Below are positions 6,867-15,645 of a stretch of 34,802 nt of DNA, one piece after another. The stretch lies in the NCBI GenBank assembly GCA_964411985.1, contig CAYPNF010000074.1, positions 1-34,802 of the forward strand. The letters are read 5' to 3'. Within the stretch, counting starts at the first letter, position 1. Every line of letters begins with the position of its first letter. Source of the stretch: CAYPNF01 sp964411985. GTDB taxonomy: Bacteria > Verrucomicrobiota > Verrucomicrobiia > Limisphaerales > J093. The translations under genes were made by a program, and so were the position numbers. Below the pieces are notes generated by a model. That model was not told where the DNA came from. It saw only the letters and a list, made by a program, of their open reading frames with translations, and made no database searches.

Positions 6867-7998
6867 GAGACACTCCGCTCGTCGCATCCGGCATTGTACG
6901 AGCCCAAACCCATCAACGGGAGGCAGGTCACAGGGAGTTTTCCTGCGAGGCAGGACTGTTTGGTACCGCTACAGCTATCAGGGCCGCCAGTACCGCGTAT
7001 CCCTGGACACCCAGGACGAGGGAGAGGCGCTGACCAGGGCGCTGAGGATTCGCAACAACCCCGTCCTGATGGACGCCAACCCCCTCCAGGACGAGATCGA
7101 AGACTGCCTCAGAGAAAAGCTGGAGGACCAGACCTACACCCGCAATTCCGCCGACACCCGGCACGCGGTGCTCAACGCCTGGGCCAACCAGCGGGGGCTC
7201 AAGGAGGTCAGGCAGATCACCCGGGATGAGATTGATCTGTGGCAGCGGTCGCTGCGCAAAGGCAAGCACCGCTTGAAGGAACTCACCATCGAGACCTATG
7301 GGATGATCTTGCGTGGGTTTTGCACCTGGCTGGTCAAAAAGAAAAAGCTGCGCGAGAGCCCGGCGGCGCACCTCAAGTCAAGAGTCTCCTCATCGGGCAA
7401 AAAGAGGCTGTTCTGCAAGCGCGACCAAGTCGACGCCCTGATCAACCAATGTCCCGACGTGGAACTGAAATTCATCTTCCTGGCTGGCTTCCACGCCGGG
7501 TTGCGCAAGGACGAGATCATCCAGGCACGCCCCAGCTGGTTTGATTTGGAGTTGCGGATCCTCCACATCACCGAATCCGACGAGTGGAAGCCAAAGGACA
7601 AGGACAAGCGAACCATTCCGCTTTCGGAGCGTTTCTGCAGGTTCCTGACCGATGAAATGTCCGTGAAAGGAAAACTGCCGGGGCCCTTTCTCATTCGGCC
7701 CAACAAACAGCAGGGCAAGGCACGGTATCGATATGACTTTCGCAAGCCTTTCGCGGAGTACGTGAAGAAGAAGGGACCCGCCTGGCTGACGCCGCACATC
7801 ATGCGACACACTTTTGCCAGCTTGCTGGCCATCGCCGGCGTTTCCATATTCAAGATCGCCCAGTGGTTGGGCGATGACGTGCTGATCGTGGGGCGCCATT
7901 ACGCTCATCTGATGCCGCAGGATTCTGACATCGAAAGGGCCTTTGGTGAGGGTAAACCTCAAGCGACTAAGCAGAGTGGAATTAATGACGCGCTGTAA
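6865..7998 (+). CDS. Tyrosine recombinase / phage-type integrase
   Basis: A 377-aa integrase of ordinary size. The N-terminal part (about 24-50, GVFLRGRTVWYRYSYQG...) is the usual arm-binding/AP2-like start. A SAM-like core-binding domain (about 70-170) and a catalytic domain (about 185-350) follow. Visible catalytic residues are R214 (AGLRKDE), Lys near 242-248, H311 and R314 in HIMRH, and Y346 in GRHYAH. The second box His/Trp position, usually LGH, reads LGDD (D337), an unusual substitution. The only in-frame start found is TTG at 6865, which lies inside the inverted repeat, so the true start is uncertain. Its position 115 bases from a half tRNA gene is typical of an island integrase beside its attachment site. 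Confidence 0.88.
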   Translation: MRHSARRIRHCTSPNPSTGGRSQGVFLRGRTVWYRYSYQGRQYRVSLDTQDEGEALTRALRIRNNPVLMDANPLQDEIEDCLREKLEDQTYTRNSADTRHAVLNAWANQRGLKEVRQITRDEIDLWQRSLRKGKHRLKELTIETYGMILRGFCTWLVKKKKLRESPAAHLKSRVSSSGKKRLFCKRDQVDALINQCPDVELKFIFLAGFHAGLRKDEIIQARPSWFDLELRILHITESDEWKPKDKDKRTIPLSERFCRFLTDEMSVKGKLPGPFLIRPNKQQGKARYRYDFRKPFAEYVKKKGPAWLTPHIMRHTFASLLAIAGVSIFKIAQWLGDDVLIVGRHYAHLMPQDSDIERAFGEGKPQATKQSGINDAL

Positions 7999-8112
7999 AG
8001 TCGACCGGGAAGGACGTCTCGATAACTACGCTGTGACGACCATTGGTGCCCCTTCGGGTATGATCTCCAGAGAAATGCGATCCAGAGCCTTGTGCTCAGT
8101 CTCATATAATGC

Positions 8113-8463
8113 GTGCAACTCACCCAGGAGCGGCTTGCCGCCCCCAAGGATTTCGACCGGGACGAATACCTCAAAGGCAGCTTCACCGTCTTCAAGGGCA
8201 ATGACGATTACGAAGTGGTCTTGGACTTCGACGTCTGGGCAACGGACTTGGTTCGTGGTCGGCGCTGGCATCCGAAGCAGGAATTCACCGAACTGCCCAA
8301 CGGTTGTTCCCGGCTTCGTCTCCACCTGAATAGTATCCAGGGGATGGACCGTTTTGCCTTGAGTTGGGAAACTCACGCAGCGGTGGTCCGCCCCAGGGGG
8401 GTGGCTACTCCCATCTTCTGCACAGCAAGCGAGCTTGAAAGCCGATACATCGAGTTCGCGTAG
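8113..8463 (+). pseudogene. C-terminal fragment of a WYL-domain transcriptional regulator
   Basis: The 116-residue frame matches the end of WYL regulators. It has a PKDFDRDEYLKGSF segment, then YEVVLDFDVWATDLVRGRRWHP, LPNG, and FALSWETHAAVVRP, which is the WCX extension pattern (WH-x-x-Q, L-x-DG/NG, xWVLSWG-like). The helix-turn-helix and the WYL core that should precede it are missing, and a TAA stop sits six bases before the GTG at 8113. I read it as a remnant of a regulator cut off at its N-terminus, probably by an insertion to its left. A short translated protein is possible but unlikely to work as a regulator. Confidence 0.6.
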
Positions 8464-8715
8464 ACCTAGGGTCTCATTTAGGACAATTGAGCATGGTCGG
8501 ACTGAGGCGGCACTCGCATCCCGAGACCAATGTTCGTTTTGCGCGATCCTCGGTCCACATCTCCAGAGTCGACAGTGGGTTGTTGGAGCGCCTTATAGGA
8601 GTCGGATTGAGAGTTCTTTGGTCGATATGCGCGCCCGGACGGAAAACGTGCACCCAATGACACCCAATGACCCGATGCCTTGCACTCCAAAGGGGTGCTT
8701 GCTAGGTTCATCGGG

Positions 8716-9027
8716 ATGATCAATTCAGACTCCGACTCCGAGTATGCAGACATCTTGGTGGAGACGTACGAGAATCATGGTGAACCCTCGGCGACAAAAG
8801 TGAGGGTTCGCCCCGTCGACGGCCAAGACCTGCCGACGGGCTTACATGTCGAGTGCTCACGCAAGCTCCGCAAGGAATACCCAGTCGGCTCCATGTTCAT
8901 CATACGGGCGAAGCTCACAAACAGGCTTGGCGGTGCCAAGTTCCTGTATACTAACCATTCTTGGCCATTCCAGGCAGTCAGCAACGCGGAAGCCAAACGC
9001 TTCATGGCGTCCCGGACTCGAAAGTAG
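8716..9027 (+). CDS. Hypothetical protein (103 aa)
   Basis: Family not recognised. The frame is open from a TTG at 8680 and a GTG at 8695. I prefer the ATG at 8716 because it opens a typical acidic N-terminus, but no strong Shine-Dalgarno decides it. The protein is soluble, mixed alpha/beta by eye, with a central KVRVRP...LHVECSRKLRKEYPVGSMF segment that could be a small beta-barrel. No signal peptide, membrane segment or catalytic motif is visible. It lies 76 bases upstream of another small gene on the same strand. Confidence 0.45.
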   Translation: MINSDSDSEYADILVETYENHGEPSATKVRVRPVDGQDLPTGLHVECSRKLRKEYPVGSMFIIRAKLTNRLGGAKFLYTNHSWPFQAVSNAEAKRFMASRTRK

Positions 9028-9103
9028 CCGAGCTGTACGAAACTCTCCGTTTGGTGTCCAGGAAGAAGCATATCAGCAAGCACGGCAGAAGGAAATCGCA
9101 TCT

Positions 9104-9439
9104 ATGGACGAAGCTGAAGTTCAAAAGAATGGCAGGTCTTTCCTGGGAGTAATCAAGGTGGCCTGTGAATTTATGAAACTGGAATTCGAATGGGCACCTC
9201 GAGGCGAAGGATTTTTCTTTTCCATCGCAGGCACAGAGTATCTGCTCACCGTCGGAGGTCCAATCAAGAAGCCCATCTTCAGCGTGGAACGTCTTGACCA
9301 GGAAGAGACCTTCGTTGGGGCTGACGTCAACATCTACGATCTGGCCGAGAAGTTGTTTGCTGAGTTTCACCGTGCGTACACCAAGACGATTCTGGTCCGT
9401 GTTGGTCACGCCGGCATGTTCGACGAGGGCAGGAATTGA
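9104..9439 (+). CDS. Hypothetical protein (111 aa)
   Basis: Family not recognised. The ATG at 9104 has AAGGAAA about 9 bases upstream, a reasonable ribosome-binding site, while the frame upstream of it looks non-coding. The sequence is acidic and soluble, with an aromatic FFFSIAGTEYLLTVGG segment in the middle and an amphipathic helix near the C-terminus (LAEKLFAEFHRAY). There are no cysteine clusters or known catalytic motifs. It follows the 8716 gene and may share its transcript. Confidence 0.5.
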   Translation: MDEAEVQKNGRSFLGVIKVACEFMKLEFEWAPRGEGFFFSIAGTEYLLTVGGPIKKPIFSVERLDQEETFVGADVNIYDLAEKLFAEFHRAYTKTILVRVGHAGMFDEGRN

Positions 9440-9632
9440 GGCGACACTCCCAACCAATCGGGCCCCAACACCGACCTATCACCGCCGAAGAGGGCGTCGG
9501 CTCGTTTGCACTAGTCCCCGGACCATGATCTCACTCTCCGGTGGTTGCAGCCCCTTTGAAAGCTGAACGGCCGGCCATCTTATTGCAAAGGTACGTCGGC
9601 GTGCGCCCCCTTTTGGACCCCGTGGAACCCTC

Positions 9633-9884
9633 TCAGGAGTTGTCCCTATCCAACCAGGCAGCCGACACCTGTCGCCGAGGCAAACTGTCGCCATCAAACG
9701 CCACCCAGACCATATCACTCGTCGGATCATCAGGGTAGCACCAAACGTCCTCACTAATTCCATAGACGATCGTCCCTTTCATGCCGACGAGTTTATGGTC
9801 ACCCCGGTTAAAGAGTGGGGTCAAGTCCTCCGCAGGACCCCGGAAGACCACCCGCAGTCCCTTCCTGACTTCAGCCTGGATCAT
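9633..9884 (-). CDS. Hypothetical small protein (83 aa)
   Basis: Family not recognised. It starts at the ATG at 9884. The protein has beta-rich character (GLRVVFRG, GTIVYGISEDVWCYP, DMVWVAFDGDSLPRRQV), resembling a small SH3-like or KOW-like barrel by pattern only. It stands alone on the minus strand between two plus-strand small genes and the 10082-10558 gene. 9440-9632 and 9885-10081 on either side hold nothing I can identify. Confidence 0.4.
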   Translation of the reverse strand: MIQAEVRKGLRVVFRGPAEDLTPLFNRGDHKLVGMKGTIVYGISEDVWCYPDDPTSDMVWVAFDGDSLPRRQVSAAWLDRDNS

Positions 9885-10081
9885 CGTTGGATACTGCTAG
9901 CTCTCCTTGCCGGGGAAAAGCAGGAAATGCCGAGTTGGCGACTGCCCGCCCCCCCCAAGCGCACCTGGTTGCAATCGCCCATAGTGGACCTTGCCTATGC
10001 CACGTCAGATAGCTTCAGGATGTGCTTGGCACAGAAGGAGGGGAACTGATCTAGCCCCCCGTTCCCCACGCAGTAGGCATT

Positions 10082-10558
10082 TCACGTGGGTCTGGCGAAG
10101 TAGACACTCGCCCAGCGGAAAATCCTGCAAGTAGTGAATTCCGGAGGAAGAGTCCGGAATTGTTGTGGTAACCGCGCCTCCGCTGGAATGGGGAGGAAAA
10201 CCCCGTTTTCAGTTCGCAACCGCCATTCCAGAAAGACGAACTCGTCAGTGGCTCCAGGTTCAGGACGGATCACGGCGTGTAGGTTAACAGGGTAATTCCT
10301 TTTGGCACTGTAGCCCTGTTTCGCAACGCCACAGATGTAGATGGCGCGGTAGGACCCTCTCGGGAATTCGTCTAGATTCAGCGTGCCTTGGTTAGCCAAC
10401 TCTCGGTTTTGAGGTTTGCTGAGGACCTTGGAGTAATGACCACGAATGCAATTGGTACAGTGGTACTTAGGGTTGAAGCTAGTCACGTATTTTGCCCAAA
10501 GCCACATGAAGGAGCCTGGACGGAGGTTGTGATGCAGAATCACTGGCGACTTGCTCAT
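10082..10558 (-). CDS. Hypothetical protein (158 aa) with a CxxC pair
   Basis: Family not recognised. The ATG at 10558 (MSKSPVIL) is preferred over a TTG at 10594. Near residues 35-40 it has HCTNCIRGHYS, a possible zinc-ribbon half; a second C in YICGVAKQGYS lies further on. The second half is basic and beta-rich (FVFLEWRLRTENGVFLPIP). It is divergent from the phosphorothioation-associated methyltransferase-like gene with 92 bases between their starts, so the two may share a control region. That could link it to the modification system, but nothing in the sequence proves this. Confidence 0.5.
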   Translation of the reverse strand: MSKSPVILHHNLRPGSFMWLWAKYVTSFNPKYHCTNCIRGHYSKVLSKPQNRELANQGTLNLDEFPRGSYRAIYICGVAKQGYSAKRNYPVNLHAVIRPEPGATDEFVFLEWRLRTENGVFLPIPAEARLPQQFRTLPPEFTTCRIFRWASVYFARPT

Positions 10559-10650
10559 AGAAGGTTGAGTATCAGTGAGCGAGCGCGGGTTCAAGCTTGG
10601 ATTGCTGGCGACAAACGGAGAAGATCTCCGAAACTCGAATTCTTAATTGC

Positions 10651-12699
10651 GTGAGATTGACCGAGTACAAAGCCCACGTTGAGAGCCTTCCTTACGGGAA
10701 GCGGTTGCCGAACGCCGTCTACTTGCACCTCGGAAGCGACACCGACTGGCGGCTCCCCCCGTTGGATCTGGTTTGCAGATACGTCGAGACGCATCACTTG
10801 GCAGATCGTTACAACGTGGTGAAGTTTCGCACCGATGCGCCGCGCTTCTCCCTGCTCCATTACCCGGACTTCTTCGACATTCCTCACCCCGAACTCCGCG
10901 AGTCATTGACAGTAGATCTGGTCACGGGGAAGGCTCGGGCCACCAGTTACGATGACAGCTTCAACCCGCCGATCTTGCACCGCAAGGAAGCACTGCTCCC
11001 GGCGCGTCATCCGCGGCGCTCGGAGTTCGAGAGCCTAACGGCGGAGGAGGAGGCTGAGGATCTGTATGAACACCCCACTCTCATCGGTTTCAAGTTGAAC
11101 TGGGAACAAATACTTGAGGAAAGAGGACTTTATTACGAGGGACACCACGTACGTCGGCGCGATGAAGCCGTCGTTAGGTCCGCTAAGGAGCCTAAGCCAA
11201 CTATCGCCCGGCACAAGACCGCCCTAGTCCGGTCCGACCTCTCTAAGCCGGTGAAATCTCTGATAGAACATGGGATACTCGATCTGAAGAAAACGTTCTT
11301 CGACTATGGGTGTGGGCTTGGAAGCGACGTAGTAGGACTTCGGTCACTCGGCTACCAAACAGCAGGATGGGATCCGGCGTTTTGTCCCTCCGAACCACGA
11401 TTCGAGGCGGACGTAGTGAACTTGGGTTACGTGTTAAACGTCATCGAGGATCCTGCGGAACGTGTAGCCGCTTTGGCAGGAGCCTTCCGACTCGCCAAAC
11501 GGGTGTTGGTGGTGGCAGCGCTCATAAACGAAACGGTCGATGTTAGTTCCGCGGCCGCCTTCAACGACGGCGTTCTTACGAACCGGGGCACGTTCCAGAA
11601 GTTCTTCGAACAACATGAGTTGCAGCAGTACATCGAGGATGTTCTCGAGACACCCGCCGCCCCTGTAGCCCTCGGGATCTTCTTCGTGTTCCGGGACCCA
11701 GCGGAACATGAGGACTTCCTGCGGTCCAGAACTCGCCGGGCGGTCGATTGGTCGGCCATTCATGCCCGGCTGGTGCTGCCTCCTCCCCGGACCCCACGGG
11801 CGCCGGGAAAGCCTCGCGCCGCGAGGGTGCCACGGCTGGATAGGTATGAAGTCAACCGTGAATCGCTCGAGCCGTTTTGGGCGAAGACTCTCGAGTTAGG
11901 GCGGATGCCTTTGCCCGAGGAGTACCCCGCATCGCCCACCCTGGTGGAGTCCTTCGGGTCAGTAAAGAAGGCGTTTACGCTTTGTCTGCGCAAGCTGGGA
12001 TCGGTGGAATACAACCGGGCGCGCGCCCTGCGGCGAAACGACTTGCTCGTCTACCTTGCTCTAGCAAACCTGCGGAAGCGGATTCCGTTCATGAAGCTGT
12101 CGCTATCGCTGCGCACAGACATCAAGACATTCTTCGGCGACTATGGCGCAGGCCTCCAAGCTGGATTCGAGTTGTTGCGCGCCGCCGCAGATCCTGGGGA
12201 GATCGAGCTGGCGTGCGAGGAACTGGCCATCGGATGGCAGGATGCGCAAGCGTTATACGTCCATCGCACGTTGCTCGACCAACTGCCTCCGGTGCTTCGG
12301 GCGTATGTGGGATGCGCCACAGCGTTGTTTGGTGATGTGGAACAGGCGGATATCATAAAGATGCATAAAGCTTCGGGTAAGGTGACGTTCCTCGTGTACG
12401 AAGACTTTGAGCATCAGCCCCTTCCTCAGTTGAAGCACCGGATCAAAGTGAACCTCCGCACACGATGGGTAGAAGCCTTCGACCACACCAGCTCGGGCCA
12501 ACTCCTGTACTTCAAGGAGAGGTTTCTAGATCCAAAGCATCCAAACCGCTCAGAGATGGAAGCATGTAGTGAGCAACTCCGGAAACTGGGAATACTCGAG
12601 ATCGTAGGGCTCGGCCCTTCGAAAAATGAGCTGGCTAGGCTGCTTGAAAAGCATGGGTTGACAGCGAATCCAGAGCAAGGGCTGCCCTCGCCTTCCTAA
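10651..12699 (+). CDS. DNA phosphorothioation-associated putative methyltransferase
   Basis: A 682-aa protein of the family found next to dnd/ssp phosphorothioation genes (TIGR04096 type). Its biochemical role is not established. The GTG at 10651 begins the conserved LTEYKAHVESLPYGKRLPNA segment; a TTG at 10597 in frame would add 18 residues. A SAM-binding motif I, FFDYGCGLGSD, is at about residues 217-227, followed by LGYQTAGWDP and ADVVNLGYVLNVIEDP, the Rossmann methyltransferase core (about 215-330). A Pro/Arg-rich linker follows. Residues about 52-137 and 566-652 resemble each other (K...F-x-Y-x-DF...HP-x-RSE), flanking the core. The gene converges on the nine-gene operon that ends at 13033, which fits an accessory part of the same modification system. 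Confidence 0.82.
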   Translation: MRLTEYKAHVESLPYGKRLPNAVYLHLGSDTDWRLPPLDLVCRYVETHHLADRYNVVKFRTDAPRFSLLHYPDFFDIPHPELRESLTVDLVTGKARATSYDDSFNPPILHRKEALLPARHPRRSEFESLTAEEEAEDLYEHPTLIGFKLNWEQILEERGLYYEGHHVRRRDEAVVRSAKEPKPTIARHKTALVRSDLSKPVKSLIEHGILDLKKTFFDYGCGLGSDVVGLRSLGYQTAGWDPAFCPSEPRFEADVVNLGYVLNVIEDPAERVAALAGAFRLAKRVLVVAALINETVDVSSAAAFNDGVLTNRGTFQKFFEQHELQQYIEDVLETPAAPVALGIFFVFRDPAEHEDFLRSRTRRAVDWSAIHARLVLPPPRTPRAPGKPRAARVPRLDRYEVNRESLEPFWAKTLELGRMPLPEEYPASPTLVESFGSVKKAFTLCLRKLGSVEYNRARALRRNDLLVYLALANLRKRIPFMKLSLSLRTDIKTFFGDYGAGLQAGFELLRAAADPGEIELACEELAIGWQDAQALYVHRTLLDQLPPVLRAYVGCATALFGDVEQADIIKMHKASGKVTFLVYEDFEHQPLPQLKHRIKVNLRTRWVEAFDHTSSGQLLYFKERFLDPKHPNRSEMEACSEQLRKLGILEIVGLGPSKNELARLLEKHGLTANPEQGLPSPS

Positions 12700-13032
12700 G
12701 CGGCGCCCTAGCGCATCTATCGGAAGCGGGCGCGGTTCGACCCACACCCATGACCACGCTCTTTCCTCCACACAACACTCAGCCCATCGATCCCGTTGCT
12801 CCACAGAACATCCCGACCATCACTCCACGGATTATTTCGCAACGTTACAGGATTGTCAGCTGCCCCAGGCCGCTTCTGTTGCATCTCGGATTCCAGGAAC
12901 TTGGCTGCGTTGTCCAAATCCTCACGAATGGATGCGTATCCCCCGTTCCGTCGAAAGGATCTACCCTTTCGAAGTTCATAGAGTCTGAGTTGACGGCTTC
13001 AAATGCTCGCTTCAAGTCTGACGCTGAAGAGT
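12700..13032 (-). other. Intergenic region between convergent genes, with a possible gene remnant
   Basis: This is a 333-base stretch. On the minus strand an open frame of about 88 codons follows a TGA and reads ...LRKGRSF...SIREDLDNAAKFLESEMQQKRPGA... It looks coding by amino-acid character but has no ATG/GTG start or ribosome-binding site; the first TTG is at 12917. It may be the tail of a decayed gene at the end of the operon. I see no strong terminator hairpin; CGAAGTCTTCG at about 13042-13052 is a short palindrome just after the desulfurase stop. Confidence 0.3.
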
Positions 13033-14199
13033 CTAGCGAAGTCTTCGAACCGACGCGACGAGCATTGTGGTAGCCATTTCGATATCAGTGGAGGTAGTTT
13101 GCCTCCCGAACGAGAATCGGATTGTGCTGACAGCCTCGCTTGCGGAGAGACCAACAGCCGTTAGAACGTGGGAGGGGGCAACAGTGCCGGCCGTGCAGGC
13201 GGAACCGAGACTAGCAGCGATGAGCGGGGCGTTTGCGAGGATCTCGTCTGCGCGGAAGCCAGGGAATTGGATGCTGCTACACCCAGGGAGACGCTTGCTT
13301 AAATCACCGTTGATCGAAACGGCCGGAAGACTATGTCTGAGCGAATGCTCAAACAGGTTCCGGAGCGCTGCTATCTGGAGAGCGTCAGCCTGTTGCCGGA
13401 GTTGTGCAATAGCGCAGGCTTGGGCAAAACCAATGATTGCCGGTACATTGAGCGTTCCCGGTCGAAGCCCGTGCTCTTGGCCACCGCCACTCATGACCGG
13501 GGCGATGTGAGAGCTTGCCGCGCCACCTCGCATATAGAGTGCGGCTGCACCTTTTGGACCGTAAAGCTTGTGTGCGCTCAAGGAGAGAAAATCGATGTCA
13601 GCTTCTCTAACGGAAAATGGAATCTTGCCGACGGCTTGCACCGCGTCGGTATGGAAGAGGGCGCCGGCGGAATGCGCGAGGCGGGCTAGATCGCACACCG
13701 GTTGGATGGTGCCTATCTCATTATTTGCGGCCTGAACGGAAACCATGAGGGTCTCGTCATCGATTAGCCGAGCAGCTTCAGTTACGGACACTATTCCGCG
13801 CGAGTCGACCGGGAGATACGAGATGGTGAATCCGGTTCGCTCAAGTGCTCTCAAGGGCTCGAGCACAGATTTGTGTTCGATGGACGACGTGATAATCTTC
13901 CGGCGGCCGGTGTGCAGTAGCGGTTGGAGACCAAGGAAGACAAGATTGTTGCTTTCGGTGGCGCTGCCGGTGAAAACGATATCTTCGGGGTTTGCGTGGA
14001 GAAGGCTTGCTACCTGCTTTCGGGCTTTGCTAACCGCTTGCCCCACTTGCTTGCCGAGGCAATGGGAGCTCGATGGGTTCCAAAAGTCTTTGGAGAAAAA
14101 TGGGAGCATCGCCTCGACTACCTCCGGGGCGCATGGAGTGGTGGCCAGGTAGTCCAGGTAGATCGGCGGTAGCGGCTCTGGTGGAGGGGGGTGTATCAC
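13033..14199 (-). CDS. dndA: Cysteine desulfurase (DndA/SspA/IscS-like)
   Basis: A 388-aa PLP enzyme that takes sulfur from cysteine as a persulfide and would pass it to the SspD-type enzyme for DNA phosphorothioation. Visible signature residues: H109 in SSIEHKS, D185 in FHTDAVQ, PLP lysine K211 in SLSAHKLYGPKG, the RPGTLN segment, and the catalytic loop Cys C335 in GSACTAG, followed by APSHVL as in DndA/IscS. The GTG start follows directly after the BrxL stop codon with no gap, so translation is probably coupled. It is the last gene of the nine-gene operon. IscS-type housekeeping function is possible, but no isc/suf genes are nearby. Confidence 0.93.
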   Translation of the reverse strand: MIHPPPPEPLPPIYLDYLATTPCAPEVVEAMLPFFSKDFWNPSSSHCLGKQVGQAVSKARKQVASLLHANPEDIVFTGSATESNNLVFLGLQPLLHTGRRKIITSSIEHKSVLEPLRALERTGFTISYLPVDSRGIVSVTEAARLIDDETLMVSVQAANNEIGTIQPVCDLARLAHSAGALFHTDAVQAVGKIPFSVREADIDFLSLSAHKLYGPKGAAALYMRGGAASSHIAPVMSGGGQEHGLRPGTLNVPAIIGFAQACAIAQLRQQADALQIAALRNLFEHSLRHSLPAVSINGDLSKRLPGCSSIQFPGFRADEILANAPLIAASLGSACTAGTVAPSHVLTAVGLSASEAVSTIRFSFGRQTTSTDIEMATTMLVASVRRLR

Positions 14200-15642
14200 T
14201 TATGATCGAAGCTCAAAGCGGAGTTCTGCGCTGTATTGCCGATACTCTGCGTCGAGGACGTATAGCTGGTCCCAAACCAATTGGCGTAGTTCCTTGGCGG
14301 GGTTGAGGCAGTACTTGCAGAAGTCCTGGTCGGAGACTCGTCCGTCGGGGAAAAGGATCTTCATCATCCCGCTGGCGATTGAGCGAACGGCCTCCTCATT
14401 CCTGATGTAGGGTCGCTCGCCTGTCAGACGGACACGACGGAAGCATTGCTGGTCGGCGGAGAGGTCGTTCCGAAGCTCGATCAGGGCGTCGCCGAAGAAG
14501 TCCGACTTTAGCCCGACGGTGGAGGCCAAGCAGTCGTTGCTCAACTTGGGAAGGCGCCAGCCAGGAATGATCCCTTTGAGGCGGTCGATGAAAGCCGTCT
14601 CTTGGAGGAAACCGGGCAGCTCTCTTATCACGGGCTCCGTCGAGGGTCTCTGCTGGTCGTCGAGAGCGATGTTGGCAAGTATGACCAGACCGCAATCGCT
14701 AGCGGTGCGATGGAGCCCCCCCCGGGTTAACTCACCGTTTGCGAGGTAGCCTTGAAGGCCAGCTACGATGCCGTCCGGGTCGGTGAAGCGCATCTTGTGT
14801 ATCTCGTCAAGTACGACCACCGAGAATCTAGCGAGGAGGCCCCACTGTCCGCTTGCATTGTTTACGAAGAGCACGGCTGGGGAGATATCGCTAGTCAGGA
14901 GGCGGACCCGTGGGCTAATGTTCTCAAAAACGTAGCTCTTGCCTGTTCCTTTGGGGGCAAGTTCAGCGAGGGTCATATTCTTCTGAACCAGTGGCAGTAG
15001 GCGGGCGAGCATCAAGAGCTGCGCGTCGAGAGAATATGCTGCGGGGTTGTATCCCATAGAGATGAGCATGAGGCTCCGCCATTCCTCGACTGAAAAAGCG
15101 GCGCGTGCTTTCTTGTAGAGATCTAGGTTTACAGCAGCCTGCATGGGCTTAAAGCGCGCGAGCGAGACACCCTCATCAGTGTTCATGAGTTCGGTGACGC
15201 CCCACATGCCTTCCTTCAGAAGCGCTGGATAAGAGCTGACGATTTCGTCTGGAATGAAGGCGTCGTTAATTCCGAGGAGGCTCAGTTTGGCGACACGCTC
15301 CTGCTTGCTTCGCTTTAGCGTGATTTCTACCTGAACTGGCGTGAGGACCTTAACGACCTCGCCCCGGAGAAGTCTGTCCTTGATGACGTTCTGATCGTCC
15401 GCGCCAGGGATATTCCGCCCGGCCCACTCCTGGACTTTGGCCACGTCTTCTGGGGTGATTGGCCCTTGGCCAGGTACAATTGACTCGAGGAGCCATTCCC
15501 CGACGTAAGCCGGAACGCCCCGTTTCTTGAGCTGGCTCATCGGCAGACGGCGCTTGTCAATTGCCATCCGGCCGAACACCTGTTGAACTTTATCCGCGAA
15601 CGCAGGGCTCACGTCGCCTGCATTTGTACTTTGCTGGTCCAT
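14200..15642 (-). CDS. brxL: BREX protein BrxL (short form, AAA+ ATPase)
   Basis: A 480-aa BrxL. It carries Walker A APKGTGKS at about 229-236 in the family context LAPKGTGKSYVFENISP, and Walker B VVVLDE at about 275-280. A characteristic stretch follows: LQGYLANGELTRGGL, then GLVILANI. The N-terminal part (about 14-180) is the BrxL-specific region. Long BrxL proteins of type 1 BREX add a C-terminal Lon-like protease domain. Here the sequence ends about 110 residues after the ATPase core, and no Lon Ser-Lys dyad region is seen, so this is the short form. BrxL forms DNA-binding ring complexes in studied systems. It starts 3 bases after the PglZ stop. Confidence 0.9.
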   Translation of the reverse strand: MDQQSTNAGDVSPAFADKVQQVFGRMAIDKRRLPMSQLKKRGVPAYVGEWLLESIVPGQGPITPEDVAKVQEWAGRNIPGADDQNVIKDRLLRGEVVKVLTPVQVEITLKRSKQERVAKLSLLGINDAFIPDEIVSSYPALLKEGMWGVTELMNTDEGVSLARFKPMQAAVNLDLYKKARAAFSVEEWRSLMLISMGYNPAAYSLDAQLLMLARLLPLVQKNMTLAELAPKGTGKSYVFENISPRVRLLTSDISPAVLFVNNASGQWGLLARFSVVVLDEIHKMRFTDPDGIVAGLQGYLANGELTRGGLHRTASDCGLVILANIALDDQQRPSTEPVIRELPGFLQETAFIDRLKGIIPGWRLPKLSNDCLASTVGLKSDFFGDALIELRNDLSADQQCFRRVRLTGERPYIRNEEAVRSIASGMMKILFPDGRVSDQDFCKYCLNPAKELRQLVWDQLYVLDAEYRQYSAELRFELRS

Positions 15643-15645
15643 GGT

